From an uncultured Bacteroidales bacterium (GTDB lineage Bacteria; Bacteroidota; Bacteroidia; Bacteroidales; F082), in the NCBI GenBank assembly GCA_937926515.1, contig CALAZZ010000040.1, positions 1 to 24,079 of the forward strand: a stretch of 24,079 nucleotides of DNA, given 5' to 3'. Shown one piece after another: positions 16,870-24,028 of this stretch. The notes beneath the pieces were generated by a model. It did no database searches. It was not told the origin of the DNA and saw nothing but the letters and a program-made list of their open reading frames with translations. Both the position numbers and the translations under genes were made by a program. The stretch's first letter is position 1, and each line of letters begins with the position of its first letter.

Positions 16870-17343
16870 ATGATGAAAAAACTGTTTTGTTTTGTTGGCG
16901 CATTGTTGATGATCCAATTTGTATTTCTTAATAAAGCCATTGCCCAGGACGACGTGGCGAAAGGCCCGGTACTCAAATTTGAGAAGGAAAGAGAAGACCT
17001 TGGGAATATGTATATTGACGAACTGAAGCAAACAAGTATTGACATCAAGTTTACGAATGAAGGAGATCAGCCTTTGGTGCTTAGCCAGGTTAGAGGCTGT
17101 TGTGGCACACGCATTGTTGACTGGCCAAGAACTCCCATTTTGCCCGGTGACGAAGGTGAGATATCCATTTCTTTCAGACTTGCGCCAAGGGCACATAAGG
17201 TAAGCAGAACCGTGACTGTGCTATCCAATGCGCCCGGAGGGTCTTCAGTATATCGCATCGTTGGCCAGGTGTTCGATAGAAGTCAACAACAGTTTGATAC
17301 CAAATCAGATGCCATGGCGCCCTCATCCGATAAATCCAATTAA
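16870..17343 (+). CDS. DUF1573 domain protein (secreted Ig-like)
   Basis: 157 residues. The signal peptide ends near NKAIAQ. Residues about 31-135 form a DUF1573 domain, an Ig-like ASPM/SPD-2/Hydin-type fold common in Bacteroidota envelope proteins: LKFEKEREDLGNMYIDEL, FTNEGDQPLVLSQVRGCCGT, PILPGDEGEISISF, and RTVTVLSNAPG. The usual CGC-type motif is replaced by GCCGT (residues 76-80). The Ser/Asp-rich tail (about 136-157) looks unstructured. The molecular role of the family is poorly known. The Nudix gene follows 34 bases later and may be co-transcribed. Confidence 0.88.
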   Translation: MMKKLFCFVGALLMIQFVFLNKAIAQDDVAKGPVLKFEKEREDLGNMYIDELKQTSIDIKFTNEGDQPLVLSQVRGCCGTRIVDWPRTPILPGDEGEISISFRLAPRAHKVSRTVTVLSNAPGGSSVYRIVGQVFDRSQQQFDTKSDAMAPSSDKSN

Positions 17344-17377
17344 ACCAAGTCTTCATCCCAAACAAGCCGCTGATTTA

Positions 17378-17803
17378 ATGGGGTATACCTATGAATATCC
17401 TCGACCTGCGCTGACAGTGGATATTGTGTTGTTCCGACCTGGCAGCCATCATAAAGAAGTGCTATTAATAAAACGAATGAATCCGCCATTTCAGAAATTG
17501 TGGGCCTTGCCGGGTGGTTTTGTTGATATGAATGAAGACCTGTTGCATGCTGCAAAACGTGAACTGTTTGAAGAGACCGGTATAAGCGGCATTACACTGA
17601 AGCAATTCCGTGCTTTTGGTGATCCAAATCGAGATCCGCGTCAACATACTGTTACCATCGTGTTTACCGGAACACTTCAGGATACAGGTCAAACGGTAAA
17701 AGGAAGTGACGATGCTGCTGAGGCTGCCTGGTTTATGGTGAATGAGCTGCCTCCTTTGGCATTTGATCATAGCATGATCATTAAAGAACTGCTGAACACA
17801 TAG
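17378..17803 (+). CDS. Nudix hydrolase
   Basis: 141 residues from ATG 17378 (MGYTYEYPRPALTVDIVLF), the usual start of this Bacteroidota Nudix type. ATGs at 17309 and 17228 are in frame, but they overlap the DUF1573 gene and add an unlikely Pro-rich lead. The full Nudix box lies at residues 47-69: GFVDMNE, seven residues, then RELFEETGI, with the metal-binding Glu residues present. It would hydrolyse a nucleoside diphosphate linked to another group. PNRDPRQHTVTIVFTG resembles ADP-ribose/NADH-type relatives, but substrate is not assignable. Cytoplasmic. Confidence 0.93.
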   Translation: MGYTYEYPRPALTVDIVLFRPGSHHKEVLLIKRMNPPFQKLWALPGGFVDMNEDLLHAAKRELFEETGISGITLKQFRAFGDPNRDPRQHTVTIVFTGTLQDTGQTVKGSDDAAEAAWFMVNELPPLAFDHSMIIKELLNT

Positions 17804-17824
17804 TGTAGCCAGCGGTTAACATCT

Positions 17825-17853
17825 CCCAATGCACAATAAGGGTTCTTATTGGG
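17825..17853. terminator. Weak hairpin after the Nudix gene
   Basis: AATAAG-GGTT-CTTATT (17835-17850) can form a hairpin, and CCCAAT (17825-17830) can instead pair with ATTGGG (17848-17853). No T tract follows, so termination is doubtful. The two pairings exclude each other. Confidence 0.25.
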
Positions 17854-17908
17854 TCGTTAATAATTTGATCTGTCTCGAAAGGCAACCAAAACCAAAGACC
17901 AAATTAAA

Positions 17909-19513
17909 ATGCCTGGCGGAAAAATACCATCCTTGATTTCTCTATTGCTTCTTATTGCTGTGGAAATGTATTCCCAAAACATAATTGAAGTGGGCGGCAT
18001 CATATATTATGACACGGTTTGGGAAGCTGATACCGTAAAATTGATTGATGATGTTTATATAGCAGACGGAATAGCCTTATTGGTAAAAGAAGGTGTGTAT
18101 GTTCAGGCACAAGATTATTATGGAATTTATGTGACGGGGAAAATACAGGCATTTGGAACATCAGACGCCCCGGTTGTTTTCAGTGCATTGGATACCCTGG
18201 CTGTTCATCAGGATACCTTGAGTCCAAACAACAGAGGCTGGGCCGGAATCCACCTCAATGGCGTGATCAGCTCACCAGACACTTCATATTTTATCCACTC
18301 ACGGTTAGAATATTCCAGAAGGATCGATACACTTGAAGGATCAATCATGGGTGGTGCCATCTCGGTGAAAAACTACCACACCCTGATCTTAGAAAATGCT
18401 GTTATTCGTCGCAACCTTATATATAATCATCATGATAACGGGGTTACTCATGGAGCTGGGATTTATGCCGCAAATACTTACAATGTAATTATACAAGGGT
18501 GCGATTTCATTGAGAACAGGTCATCCTATTATGGTGGAGGCGTTGCTATCGGGGCTTATTGTGATCATGTTAGAATATTGAATAACCGTTTTTTGGCGAA
18601 CCAAGCCATCAAGTACATTTTCTATCCCCCCTGGTTACTTGTTACCGGAGCGGGAGGAGCCATCCACTGTTCGGATGCTCATAATTTCAGCCCTGAGATC
18701 GGCCATAACCATTGTTACAACAATAAGGGAATTAGCGGTATCATCTATACCAGCAATTTATCTGCATTGATATACAACAACGTGGTATGTAACAATTTAG
18801 GGCCGGGTCTGTTTGATGGTCATCAGTTGTCCACAAGCAGGATGTTTAACAATACCATCGCAAATAATCGGTCATTTCATGGTGGTATTTATGTGAATTC
18901 AAAAGCATACATCTACAACAATATTATATGGAACAACCGGGCGGAATCGGGAGCTCTAAATCCACAGATATATATTTCAAGTGGAAACCCGACAGTAAGC
19001 TACAATTGTGTGCATTATGGTGATGGTGGCGAAGGTGCGATTTATGATAACCCTGAATTCATTCATCCGACAACAACAGTTGGACTGGTTGCAGATATCA
19101 TGGCCAAATGGTCGTTAAAAGGCGATTCTCCGTGTATCAATGCAGGCACTCCGGATACGACCGGATTATTTATACCGGAATATGATATCAACGGTGATTG
19201 CCGTATTGCCGGAACAACTATTGACATCGGAGCCTATGAGTACCAGAATGTGGTAGGTCATGAGGAGATGGCCTATTCAACCTCCCTGACAATTTTTCCG
19301 AATCCCGGGAAAAACTATTTTGAATTCAAAGGCGATGACGATTTGTATCATATTGAAGTATATGACAGCAAAGGCAGGTTGGTATTAAGGCATCATTCGG
19401 TTTCAAGTGGCCGGCAGATCCACTCAGGCCATCTTGCCCCTGGCCTGTATTCCATAAAACTTATCAATACTAACAGTCAGCAGATTTACCGAAAAAAATG
19501 GATTATCCGGTAG
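17909..19513 (+). CDS. T9SS-sorted beta-helix protein with choice-of-anchor Q domain
   Basis: 534 residues. The signal peptide (KIPSLISLLLLIAVEMYSQ) leads into a cap (IIEVGGIIYYDTVW) and right-handed parallel beta-helix coils (about 60-400): GAGIYAANTYNVIIQGCDFI, YGGGVAIGAYCDHVRILNNR, and NNTIANNRSFHGGIYV. The choice-of-anchor Q signature follows (SPCINAGTPDTTG, DINGDCRIAGTTIDIGAYEY, about 411-447). A type A T9SS sorting domain begins at LTIFPNPGKNYFEF (about 463) and ends YRKKWIIR. It should be exported across the outer membrane by T9SS. The helix may bind or cleave polysaccharide, but no catalytic site can be named. It stands alone, with about 100-150 bases on each side. Confidence 0.9.
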   Translation: MPGGKIPSLISLLLLIAVEMYSQNIIEVGGIIYYDTVWEADTVKLIDDVYIADGIALLVKEGVYVQAQDYYGIYVTGKIQAFGTSDAPVVFSALDTLAVHQDTLSPNNRGWAGIHLNGVISSPDTSYFIHSRLEYSRRIDTLEGSIMGGAISVKNYHTLILENAVIRRNLIYNHHDNGVTHGAGIYAANTYNVIIQGCDFIENRSSYYGGGVAIGAYCDHVRILNNRFLANQAIKYIFYPPWLLVTGAGGAIHCSDAHNFSPEIGHNHCYNNKGISGIIYTSNLSALIYNNVVCNNLGPGLFDGHQLSTSRMFNNTIANNRSFHGGIYVNSKAYIYNNIIWNNRAESGALNPQIYISSGNPTVSYNCVHYGDGGEGAIYDNPEFIHPTTTVGLVADIMAKWSLKGDSPCINAGTPDTTGLFIPEYDINGDCRIAGTTIDIGAYEYQNVVGHEEMAYSTSLTIFPNPGKNYFEFKGDDDLYHIEVYDSKGRLVLRHHSVSSGRQIHSGHLAPGLYSIKLINTNSQQIYRKKWIIR

Positions 19514-19652
19514 CACCAGTTAGCCTGTCACTGGAAATACTTGTTTGGCATGACAGAAAATCCATATTCATTTAAACTGCTGATTGTTAATCCGATTAAT
19601 TGTTCTCCACCAAGTTGTTGATCCGTTTATTAATACCTTTCCAATGAATTTA

Positions 19653-19660
19653 TAATTTTG
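19653..19660 (+). promoter_or_regulatory. Likely -7 element of the SRAP gene
   Basis: TAATTTTG fits TAnnTTTG but ends only four bases before ATG 19665, so the transcript would be leaderless or nearly so. A partial -33 (TTTA, 19626-19629) lies 23 bases upstream. Confidence 0.35.
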
Positions 19661-19664
19661 CTGT

Positions 19665-20360
19665 ATGTGTGGTAGGTTCCAACTATCGGTCAGGGGGAAA
19701 GAAATTTCAGAACGTTTCAATACCGAAGTGTTCGATGACATGTATAAACCAAGCTACAACTGTGCTCCCACACAGCATTTACCGGTGATAACCAATTCCA
19801 ATCCGAATCGGTTGCAGTTTTTCCACTGGGGTTTGGTCCCTTCCTGGGCTAAGGACACCAGCATCGGGGTAAAAATGATCAATAGCCGTGCCGAAACCAT
19901 TGCTGAAAAACCTTCCTTTAAGAGAGCCTTTGCAGCCAGGAGGTGCCTGATCCCGGCCAACGGATTTTATGAATGGAAAAAACAAGGCCAAAAGAAATTA
20001 CCATACCGGTTTATGCTCCGTAACGAATCATTGTTTGCAATGGCGGGAATATGGGAAACGTGGCATGACAGTGCCAATAATGTTTTTCATTCATTTTCCA
20101 TTATTACCACTTCTGCCAACAGCTTGATGAAACAGATACACCATCGCATGCCTGTAATTCTTAGGCCTGAACATGAGCAACTGTGGTTGGGAGATACCGA
20201 ACCGGGGAAATTGCTTGAACTATTGAAACCCTATCCGGATGGCTTAATGGAGTACTACGCAGTCTCACCAAAACTAAATTCGGCGCGAAATGAAGGCCCT
20301 GACCTTATTGTGAAATATGAAACTGAATCGAACGGGCAAATTCCCGGCCTGATCGATTGA
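19665..20360 (+). CDS. SOS response-associated peptidase (SRAP, YedK/HMCES family)
   Basis: 231 residues, standard length. It covalently captures abasic sites in single-stranded DNA through the amino-terminal cysteine. The expected catalytic residues are visible: Cys2 in MCGRF, exposed after Met removal; Asn73 in INSRAE; Glu103 in NGFYEW; and His160 in HHRMPVIL. FFHWGLVPSWAKD and RRCLIPANGFYEW are family signatures. Cytoplasmic/nucleoid. It is not next to lexA, imuB or dnaE2, so the sequence gives no sign of SOS control. The stop is 8 bases from the stop of the convergent LuxE-like gene. Confidence 0.96.
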   Translation: MCGRFQLSVRGKEISERFNTEVFDDMYKPSYNCAPTQHLPVITNSNPNRLQFFHWGLVPSWAKDTSIGVKMINSRAETIAEKPSFKRAFAARRCLIPANGFYEWKKQGQKKLPYRFMLRNESLFAMAGIWETWHDSANNVFHSFSIITTSANSLMKQIHHRMPVILRPEHEQLWLGDTEPGKLLELLKPYPDGLMEYYAVSPKLNSARNEGPDLIVKYETESNGQIPGLID

Positions 20361-20368
20361 TGGACAGG

Positions 20369-21358
20369 CTATACCACCATCAAATTACAACCCCTGATAT
20401 CGCTTTGGTCAAAACGGCCTAAAACCTCGAAACTATGATCTGAATAACGCTTTCCCAGATCCTTGGTTTCGATAAATGAACAGCTGAACATATTTGCCAG
20501 ATCAATCACATTTATACCTCCTGTTCGGCCCTGCCCTAATAGGGTGAGCGGATCATTGATGTCTCTGATCAAGATCTTCATCCAGGGTGGGGAACGGAAA
20601 ATTCCATCCCCTTGAGAATAGGCTTGCGAAAGCAGTTCAGTCATGCCATATTCTGAATGAATTTTCTCCACACCAAATCCTTTTTTGAGGTGGGTATGCA
20701 ACTCTTCCCTAACCATTTCCCGCCGGCGACCCTTCATACCTCCTGTTTCAATAATGGTAAGTTCAGGAAAATGCAATGGAAACTTATTTGCCATGTCGAG
20801 CAGCGCAAAACTTACACCAAACAGGATGGTTCCCTGGTTTTCGCTGCGTAAATGTTGCAGGCTTATTTTCAATTCCTGCAGGTTATTCAGATAAAACCCA
20901 CTTAGGGGATGTTTGCTTAGTTTGATCAGGCGGTCAATCATAAACACCAGTGAGGAGCCTTTTCGTTCCAGATATGAAGGAAGCAGGGCCAGTATACAAT
21001 AATCTGACGGGTCGCCATAAAAAATTTTGAATGCATCAAGAAAGCTTTTTATGTACATATCAGGCTCAACAACAAGGTGCTTGCTGGTTTGCACGGAGGA
21101 TGTTCCTGAACTTTCAAAAACAAGTTGAGCCTGTTTGCTGCTGCTTAGTATGCTATGATCTCTAAAAAACTCAACTGGTAAAAATGGTATCTGCTCAACA
21201 GTTTGAATGTTGTGTTTGTCCATACCCAACTTATCACAGAAAGAGGCATACAAATTGTTGTGCCGCAGTTGATATTGAAATATTTCCAATGCAAGGTTCC
21301 GGAACATTTTTTCATCCTTGATCGAAAACACGACTTCTTTTAAGGTATCAACAGTCAT
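20369..21358 (-). CDS. LuxE-like acyl-protein synthetase / acyl-activating enzyme
   Basis: 329 residues from ATG 21358. It has adenylate-forming (ANL-like) motifs: FESSGTSS (81-88), the phosphate-binding loop; IETGGMKGRR (about 203-212); and HSEYGMTELL (about 234-243), the YGxTE motif. The arrangement matches the LuxE family (fatty acid + ATP to acyl-AMP, then transfer to the enzyme or a carrier). LuxE is part of the bioluminescence reductase, but luxABCD are absent here, so a role in acyl transfer for lipid or surface-glycan metabolism is more likely; Bacteroidota homologues are often called simply acyl transferase. It is convergent with SRAP and divergent from the lipoprotein gene, with 51 bases between the starts. 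Confidence 0.8.
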   Translation of the reverse strand: MTVDTLKEVVFSIKDEKMFRNLALEIFQYQLRHNNLYASFCDKLGMDKHNIQTVEQIPFLPVEFFRDHSILSSSKQAQLVFESSGTSSVQTSKHLVVEPDMYIKSFLDAFKIFYGDPSDYCILALLPSYLERKGSSLVFMIDRLIKLSKHPLSGFYLNNLQELKISLQHLRSENQGTILFGVSFALLDMANKFPLHFPELTIIETGGMKGRRREMVREELHTHLKKGFGVEKIHSEYGMTELLSQAYSQGDGIFRSPPWMKILIRDINDPLTLLGQGRTGGINVIDLANMFSCSFIETKDLGKRYSDHSFEVLGRFDQSDIRGCNLMVV

Positions 21359-21362
21359 TTCA

Positions 21363-21391
21363 ATTGAATTGGTGTAATAATTGTAGTTTTG
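21363..21391 (+). promoter_or_regulatory. Promoter of the DGDGDIG lipoprotein gene
   Basis: ATTG (21363-21366), a 17-base spacer, and TAGTTTTG (21384-21391) fit the -33/-7 consensus. ATG 21410 follows 18 bases later. The element occupies most of the 51-base divergent region shared with the LuxE-like gene. Confidence 0.5.
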
Positions 21392-21409
21392 TTTACCAAA
21401 TTATAATGC

Positions 21410-21961
21410 ATGAACACATCTGCAAAAGTAGGCCTTATTTTTATTGCAACAATCCTGTTGGCTGTAGGCTCCTGTAGGAAACTGGAAGAGTACCCGGTTG
21501 AGCCTCAGATAGAATATCATGATTTTGTGTTGCTCATCAACCAACAAACGGGCATTAGTGAAAAGGGCATACTGATGATCTCTTATCAGGATGGTGATGG
21601 CGACATCGGGCTTGATCAGGGCGATACCTTATTCCCATATCATCCCCAGGGCGATTACTACTATAATTTGATCGTTACTTATTATGAGCAGCAATTTGGT
21701 GAATTCGTGGAAGTGCCTTTGGTGAGTTGGAATAGCAACACCCAACAGTATGATACCCTTACATTTAGTGCCCGAATACCTCCCCTTATCGACAAGGATC
21801 AGGAAAAAGCCATAAAAGGAATTATTGAATATGAGCTGTTTATTTATAATCCCTTATCGGATTTTGACACCATTCAGTTCAAAGCGAAGCTGATTGACAG
21901 GGCCCTCAACATGAGTAATGAAATAACCACCCCACCCATTATACGCATCAATCCCAACTGA
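21410..21961 (+). CDS. Conserved-looking lipoprotein of unknown function
   Basis: 183 residues. The signal peptide with lipobox AVGSC (Cys about 22) predicts a lipid-anchored envelope protein. The mature part has SYQDGDGDIGLDQGDT (about 59-74), an acidic loop that could bind calcium, then a beta-rich region and ARIPPLIDKDQEKAIKGIIE (about 121-140). I believe similar small lipoproteins occur widely in Bacteroidota without known function, but I cannot name a family. It is divergent from the LuxE-like gene, and the response regulator gene starts 87 bases downstream. Confidence 0.8.
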   Translation: MNTSAKVGLIFIATILLAVGSCRKLEEYPVEPQIEYHDFVLLINQQTGISEKGILMISYQDGDGDIGLDQGDTLFPYHPQGDYYYNLIVTYYEQQFGEFVEVPLVSWNSNTQQYDTLTFSARIPPLIDKDQEKAIKGIIEYELFIYNPLSDFDTIQFKAKLIDRALNMSNEITTPPIIRINPN

Positions 21962-21992
21962 TGATATGACAATGGCAATCCCCGGACCCGGT

Positions 21993-22008
21993 CATGCGTA
22001 AGCGCATG
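21993..22008. promoter_or_regulatory. Inverted repeat before the response-regulator gene
   Basis: CATGCG-TAAG-CGCATG is a perfect 6-base inverted repeat. It sits where the -33 box of the promoter with -7 at 22020-22027 would lie, so it could be an operator. It could also be a weak terminator for the lipoprotein gene, ending 32 bases before it, although only a mixed T-rich run (CTTCATTTCATT) follows. Confidence 0.35.
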
Positions 22009-22019
22009 CTTCATTTCAT

Positions 22020-22027
22020 TACCTTTG
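22020..22027 (+). promoter_or_regulatory. Likely -7 element of the response-regulator gene
   Basis: TACCTTTG fits TAnnTTTG and ends 21 bases before ATG 22049. The -33 position has no TTTG but overlaps the inverted repeat at 21993-22008, so activation by a regulator is conceivable. Confidence 0.4.
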
Positions 22028-22048
22028 TTGAACTAAAAAATATCGGCT

Positions 22049-22696
22049 ATGGAACCATTTATGCGTGTATTCATTGTTGATGACCATGAAATATTCCGCA
22101 ACGGTTTAAAAATGGTTATTCAAAAAATGGGATATGCCAAAGTTGTTGCGGAGGCAACGGATGGGGCTGATTTTATCAGGCAGCTGGACACCACCAAAAC
22201 AGATATTGTCCTTATGGATATTGAAATGCCGGTAATGAACGGGATCGAAGCAACCAAAAAAGCAATTGCCAAATATCCTGATCTAAAAATTATTGCCCTC
22301 ACCATGTTCAAGGAAGATGCTTATATTCAAAGCATGATTGAGGCAGGCGTAAAGGGTTTCTTGATTAAAAATATTCGGAAGGATATACTCGACAGGGCCT
22401 TGCAGGCAGTATATAATGGCAAGACCTATTACAGTGAAGAACTTTGGGATTATTTTACAAAGGCCGTTTTTGGTCAAGACAAAGACCCTGTGGACAAACT
22501 GAGTTTGACCAAAAGGGAAATAGAAGTACTCGAATTATTAGCTGAAGGCCTGAATAACAAAGAAATTGCCGACAGGCTCTTTGTCAGCGAAAGAACGATT
22601 GTGGGGCACAAATCGAACCTGATGGCCAAAACCAACACCAAAAACACCATAGGCCTTTTAGCATATGCCATAAAGAACAAATTGATCAGCATCTAA
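22049..22696 (+). CDS. NarL/FixJ-type (LuxR-family) response regulator
   Basis: 215 residues. The receiver domain (about 5-122) has the acidic pair in FIVDDHEIFRNGL (11-12), phospho-acceptor Asp57 in VLMDIEMPVMNG, Thr85 in IALTMF and Lys107 in GFLIKN. The LuxR-type HTH domain (about 150-215) has LTKREIEVLELLAEGLNNKE and ADRLFVSERTIVGHKSNLM. Phosphorylation by a histidine kinase should drive dimerisation and DNA binding. No kinase gene is in the window, so its partner and targets are unknown. MEPFMRVFIV offers a second start at Met5. Confidence 0.95.
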   Translation: MEPFMRVFIVDDHEIFRNGLKMVIQKMGYAKVVAEATDGADFIRQLDTTKTDIVLMDIEMPVMNGIEATKKAIAKYPDLKIIALTMFKEDAYIQSMIEAGVKGFLIKNIRKDILDRALQAVYNGKTYYSEELWDYFTKAVFGQDKDPVDKLSLTKREIEVLELLAEGLNNKEIADRLFVSERTIVGHKSNLMAKTNTKNTIGLLAYAIKNKLISI

Positions 22697-22730
22697 TCAG
22701 AGTAGATCTGAAAACCTGATGTTAATTGGC

Positions 22731-22763
22731 ATTGGACACACTCATGGTTTTAATGTATCTTTG
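22731..22763 (+). promoter_or_regulatory. Promoter of the MCE gene
   Basis: ATTG (22731-22734), a 21-base spacer and TATCTTTG (22756-22763) fit the Bacteroidota -33/-7 consensus. Transcription would start near 22770. A second -7-like TATTTTTG (22829-22836) overlaps the first TTG start codon, with a TTTG 15 bases upstream of it. Confidence 0.5.
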
Positions 22764-22833
22764 AATTCAGATTTTATGAAAGTTTCAAAGTTTTAAATCA
22801 AACAACAATTTTGGTTTTCAGAAGTTAGTATTT

Positions 22834-23808
22834 TTGAAAAGCAATTTAAAACACAAAGTTTTGAAAAAAAGATATCCATACATCGTAGCGCTTTCGTTCA
22901 TTGTGGCTTTGGGTTTGTTTATATGGGGATTTAATTTCCTAAAGGGTAAAGATGTGTTTTCGAAGGAAAGGATCTTTTATGCGGAATATAGTGAGGTTAG
23001 CGGCTTGGTTAAAGCCAACCCTGTAATGATCAGTGGATTGCGTGTGGGACAGGTGAGCAATCTGGAGTTTCATCCCAATATGAAGGGAAATATTGTCGTG
23101 ACCCTGTCTGTTAATACAAGTTTTCCAATTCCAACGAACAGTATTGCCCGAATTTTCAGCTCCGACCTCATGGGTTCAAAGGCAGTAGAGATCGTATTGG
23201 GGAATTCACCGGAACATGCAAACAGTGGAGATACATTACGAACGTCCATTGAGGCCAGCCTGATGGATGAGGTGAATGCCCAGGTGGCACCCTTAAAGCT
23301 GCGAGCCGAAAGTCTTTTATCATCGCTTGATTCGCTGGTTGTTGTAGTACAGGCCGTGTTTAATGATGCTGCCCGCGAAAACATCAATAACAGCCTCTAC
23401 AGCATTAGTAAAACGTTCGGAAATATTGAACGTACCACTTCGTCCATTGATTCAGCTATTATTGAAGAAAGGGTTAGGATCACCAACATTCTCAGCCACA
23501 TTGAGCATGTGACTGCCAGTCTGGAGGATAACAGTGAAGATTTTACACGGATAATGAGCAACCTGGCTGTTCTATCCGATTCGCTCCTTGTGGCTGATTT
23601 GCCGGGAACCCTCAGGAGAGCTGACGCATCGCTTGCCCAGCTCAACCAAATACTTGAAAAAGTGAATAGCGGCGAGGGTTCGATCGGTATGTTGCTGCAT
23701 AATGATACCCTTTATTTTGAGCTCGAACGTACAGCTGAAGAAATGAATCTTTTACTTGAAGACATCAGGAGAAATCCAAAAAGGTATGTCAAGTTCAGTC
23801 TGTTTTAG
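22834..23808 (+). CDS. MlaD/MCE family lipid-transport protein (TTG start)
   Basis: 324 residues from TTG 22834, or 315 from TTG 22861. No ATG or GTG lies in frame between the stop at 22777-22779 and the membrane segment. One N-terminal helix (YPYIVALSFIVALGLFIWGF, about 14-33) anchors it in the inner membrane. The MCE domain follows (about 45-125): YAEYSEVSGLVKANPVMISG, LRVGQVSNLEF, SSDLMGSKAVEIVLG, GDTL. The rest (about 130-305) is long helical, likely coiled coil. MCE proteins pass phospholipids between inner and outer membranes with an MlaE permease and MlaF ATPase, neither of which is in the window. A terminator follows 16 bases after the stop. Confidence 0.88.
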   Translation: MKSNLKHKVLKKRYPYIVALSFIVALGLFIWGFNFLKGKDVFSKERIFYAEYSEVSGLVKANPVMISGLRVGQVSNLEFHPNMKGNIVVTLSVNTSFPIPTNSIARIFSSDLMGSKAVEIVLGNSPEHANSGDTLRTSIEASLMDEVNAQVAPLKLRAESLLSSLDSLVVVVQAVFNDAARENINNSLYSISKTFGNIERTTSSIDSAIIEERVRITNILSHIEHVTASLEDNSEDFTRIMSNLAVLSDSLLVADLPGTLRRADASLAQLNQILEKVNSGEGSIGMLLHNDTLYFELERTAEEMNLLLEDIRRNPKRYVKFSLF

Positions 23809-23823
23809 GTAAAAAAGGATAAA

Positions 23824-23858
23824 AAAAACCCTCCGAGGCCTATCCACGAAGGGTTTTT
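23824..23858. terminator. Bidirectional terminator
   Basis: A 9-base perfect stem AAAAACCCT / AGGGTTTTT flanks a 17-base centre that can add two pairs. The A run on one side and T run on the other let it serve the MCE gene (plus) and the gene entering from the right edge (minus). Confidence 0.8.
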
Positions 23859-24028
23859 GTGATCTTCAAAACAATGAGATGAACTATTTCCCCAGCCAGG
23901 AAGTCAACATCCAAACTGTTTTTTCCTGCTCACGAATATAATCACTCATATCAGCGTAATATGCCAGCAGTAAACAGCACAGGATCAAATATATCCTTCT
24001 AATCAAATTGTATTGACTGTCTTCATAC
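23859..24028. other. Intergenic stretch without a supported gene
   Basis: 170 bases between the terminator and the stop of the partial minus-strand gene. A possible 61-residue minus-strand frame (23884-24069) crosses it, but it overlaps the likely T9SS tail in another frame and has no recognisable family. Confidence 0.4.

Noticed and set aside
17228..17377. N-terminal extension of the Nudix protein by 50 residues
   Set aside because: It overlaps the DUF1573 gene and is not like any Nudix lead; the homologous start MGYTYEYPRP is at 17378.
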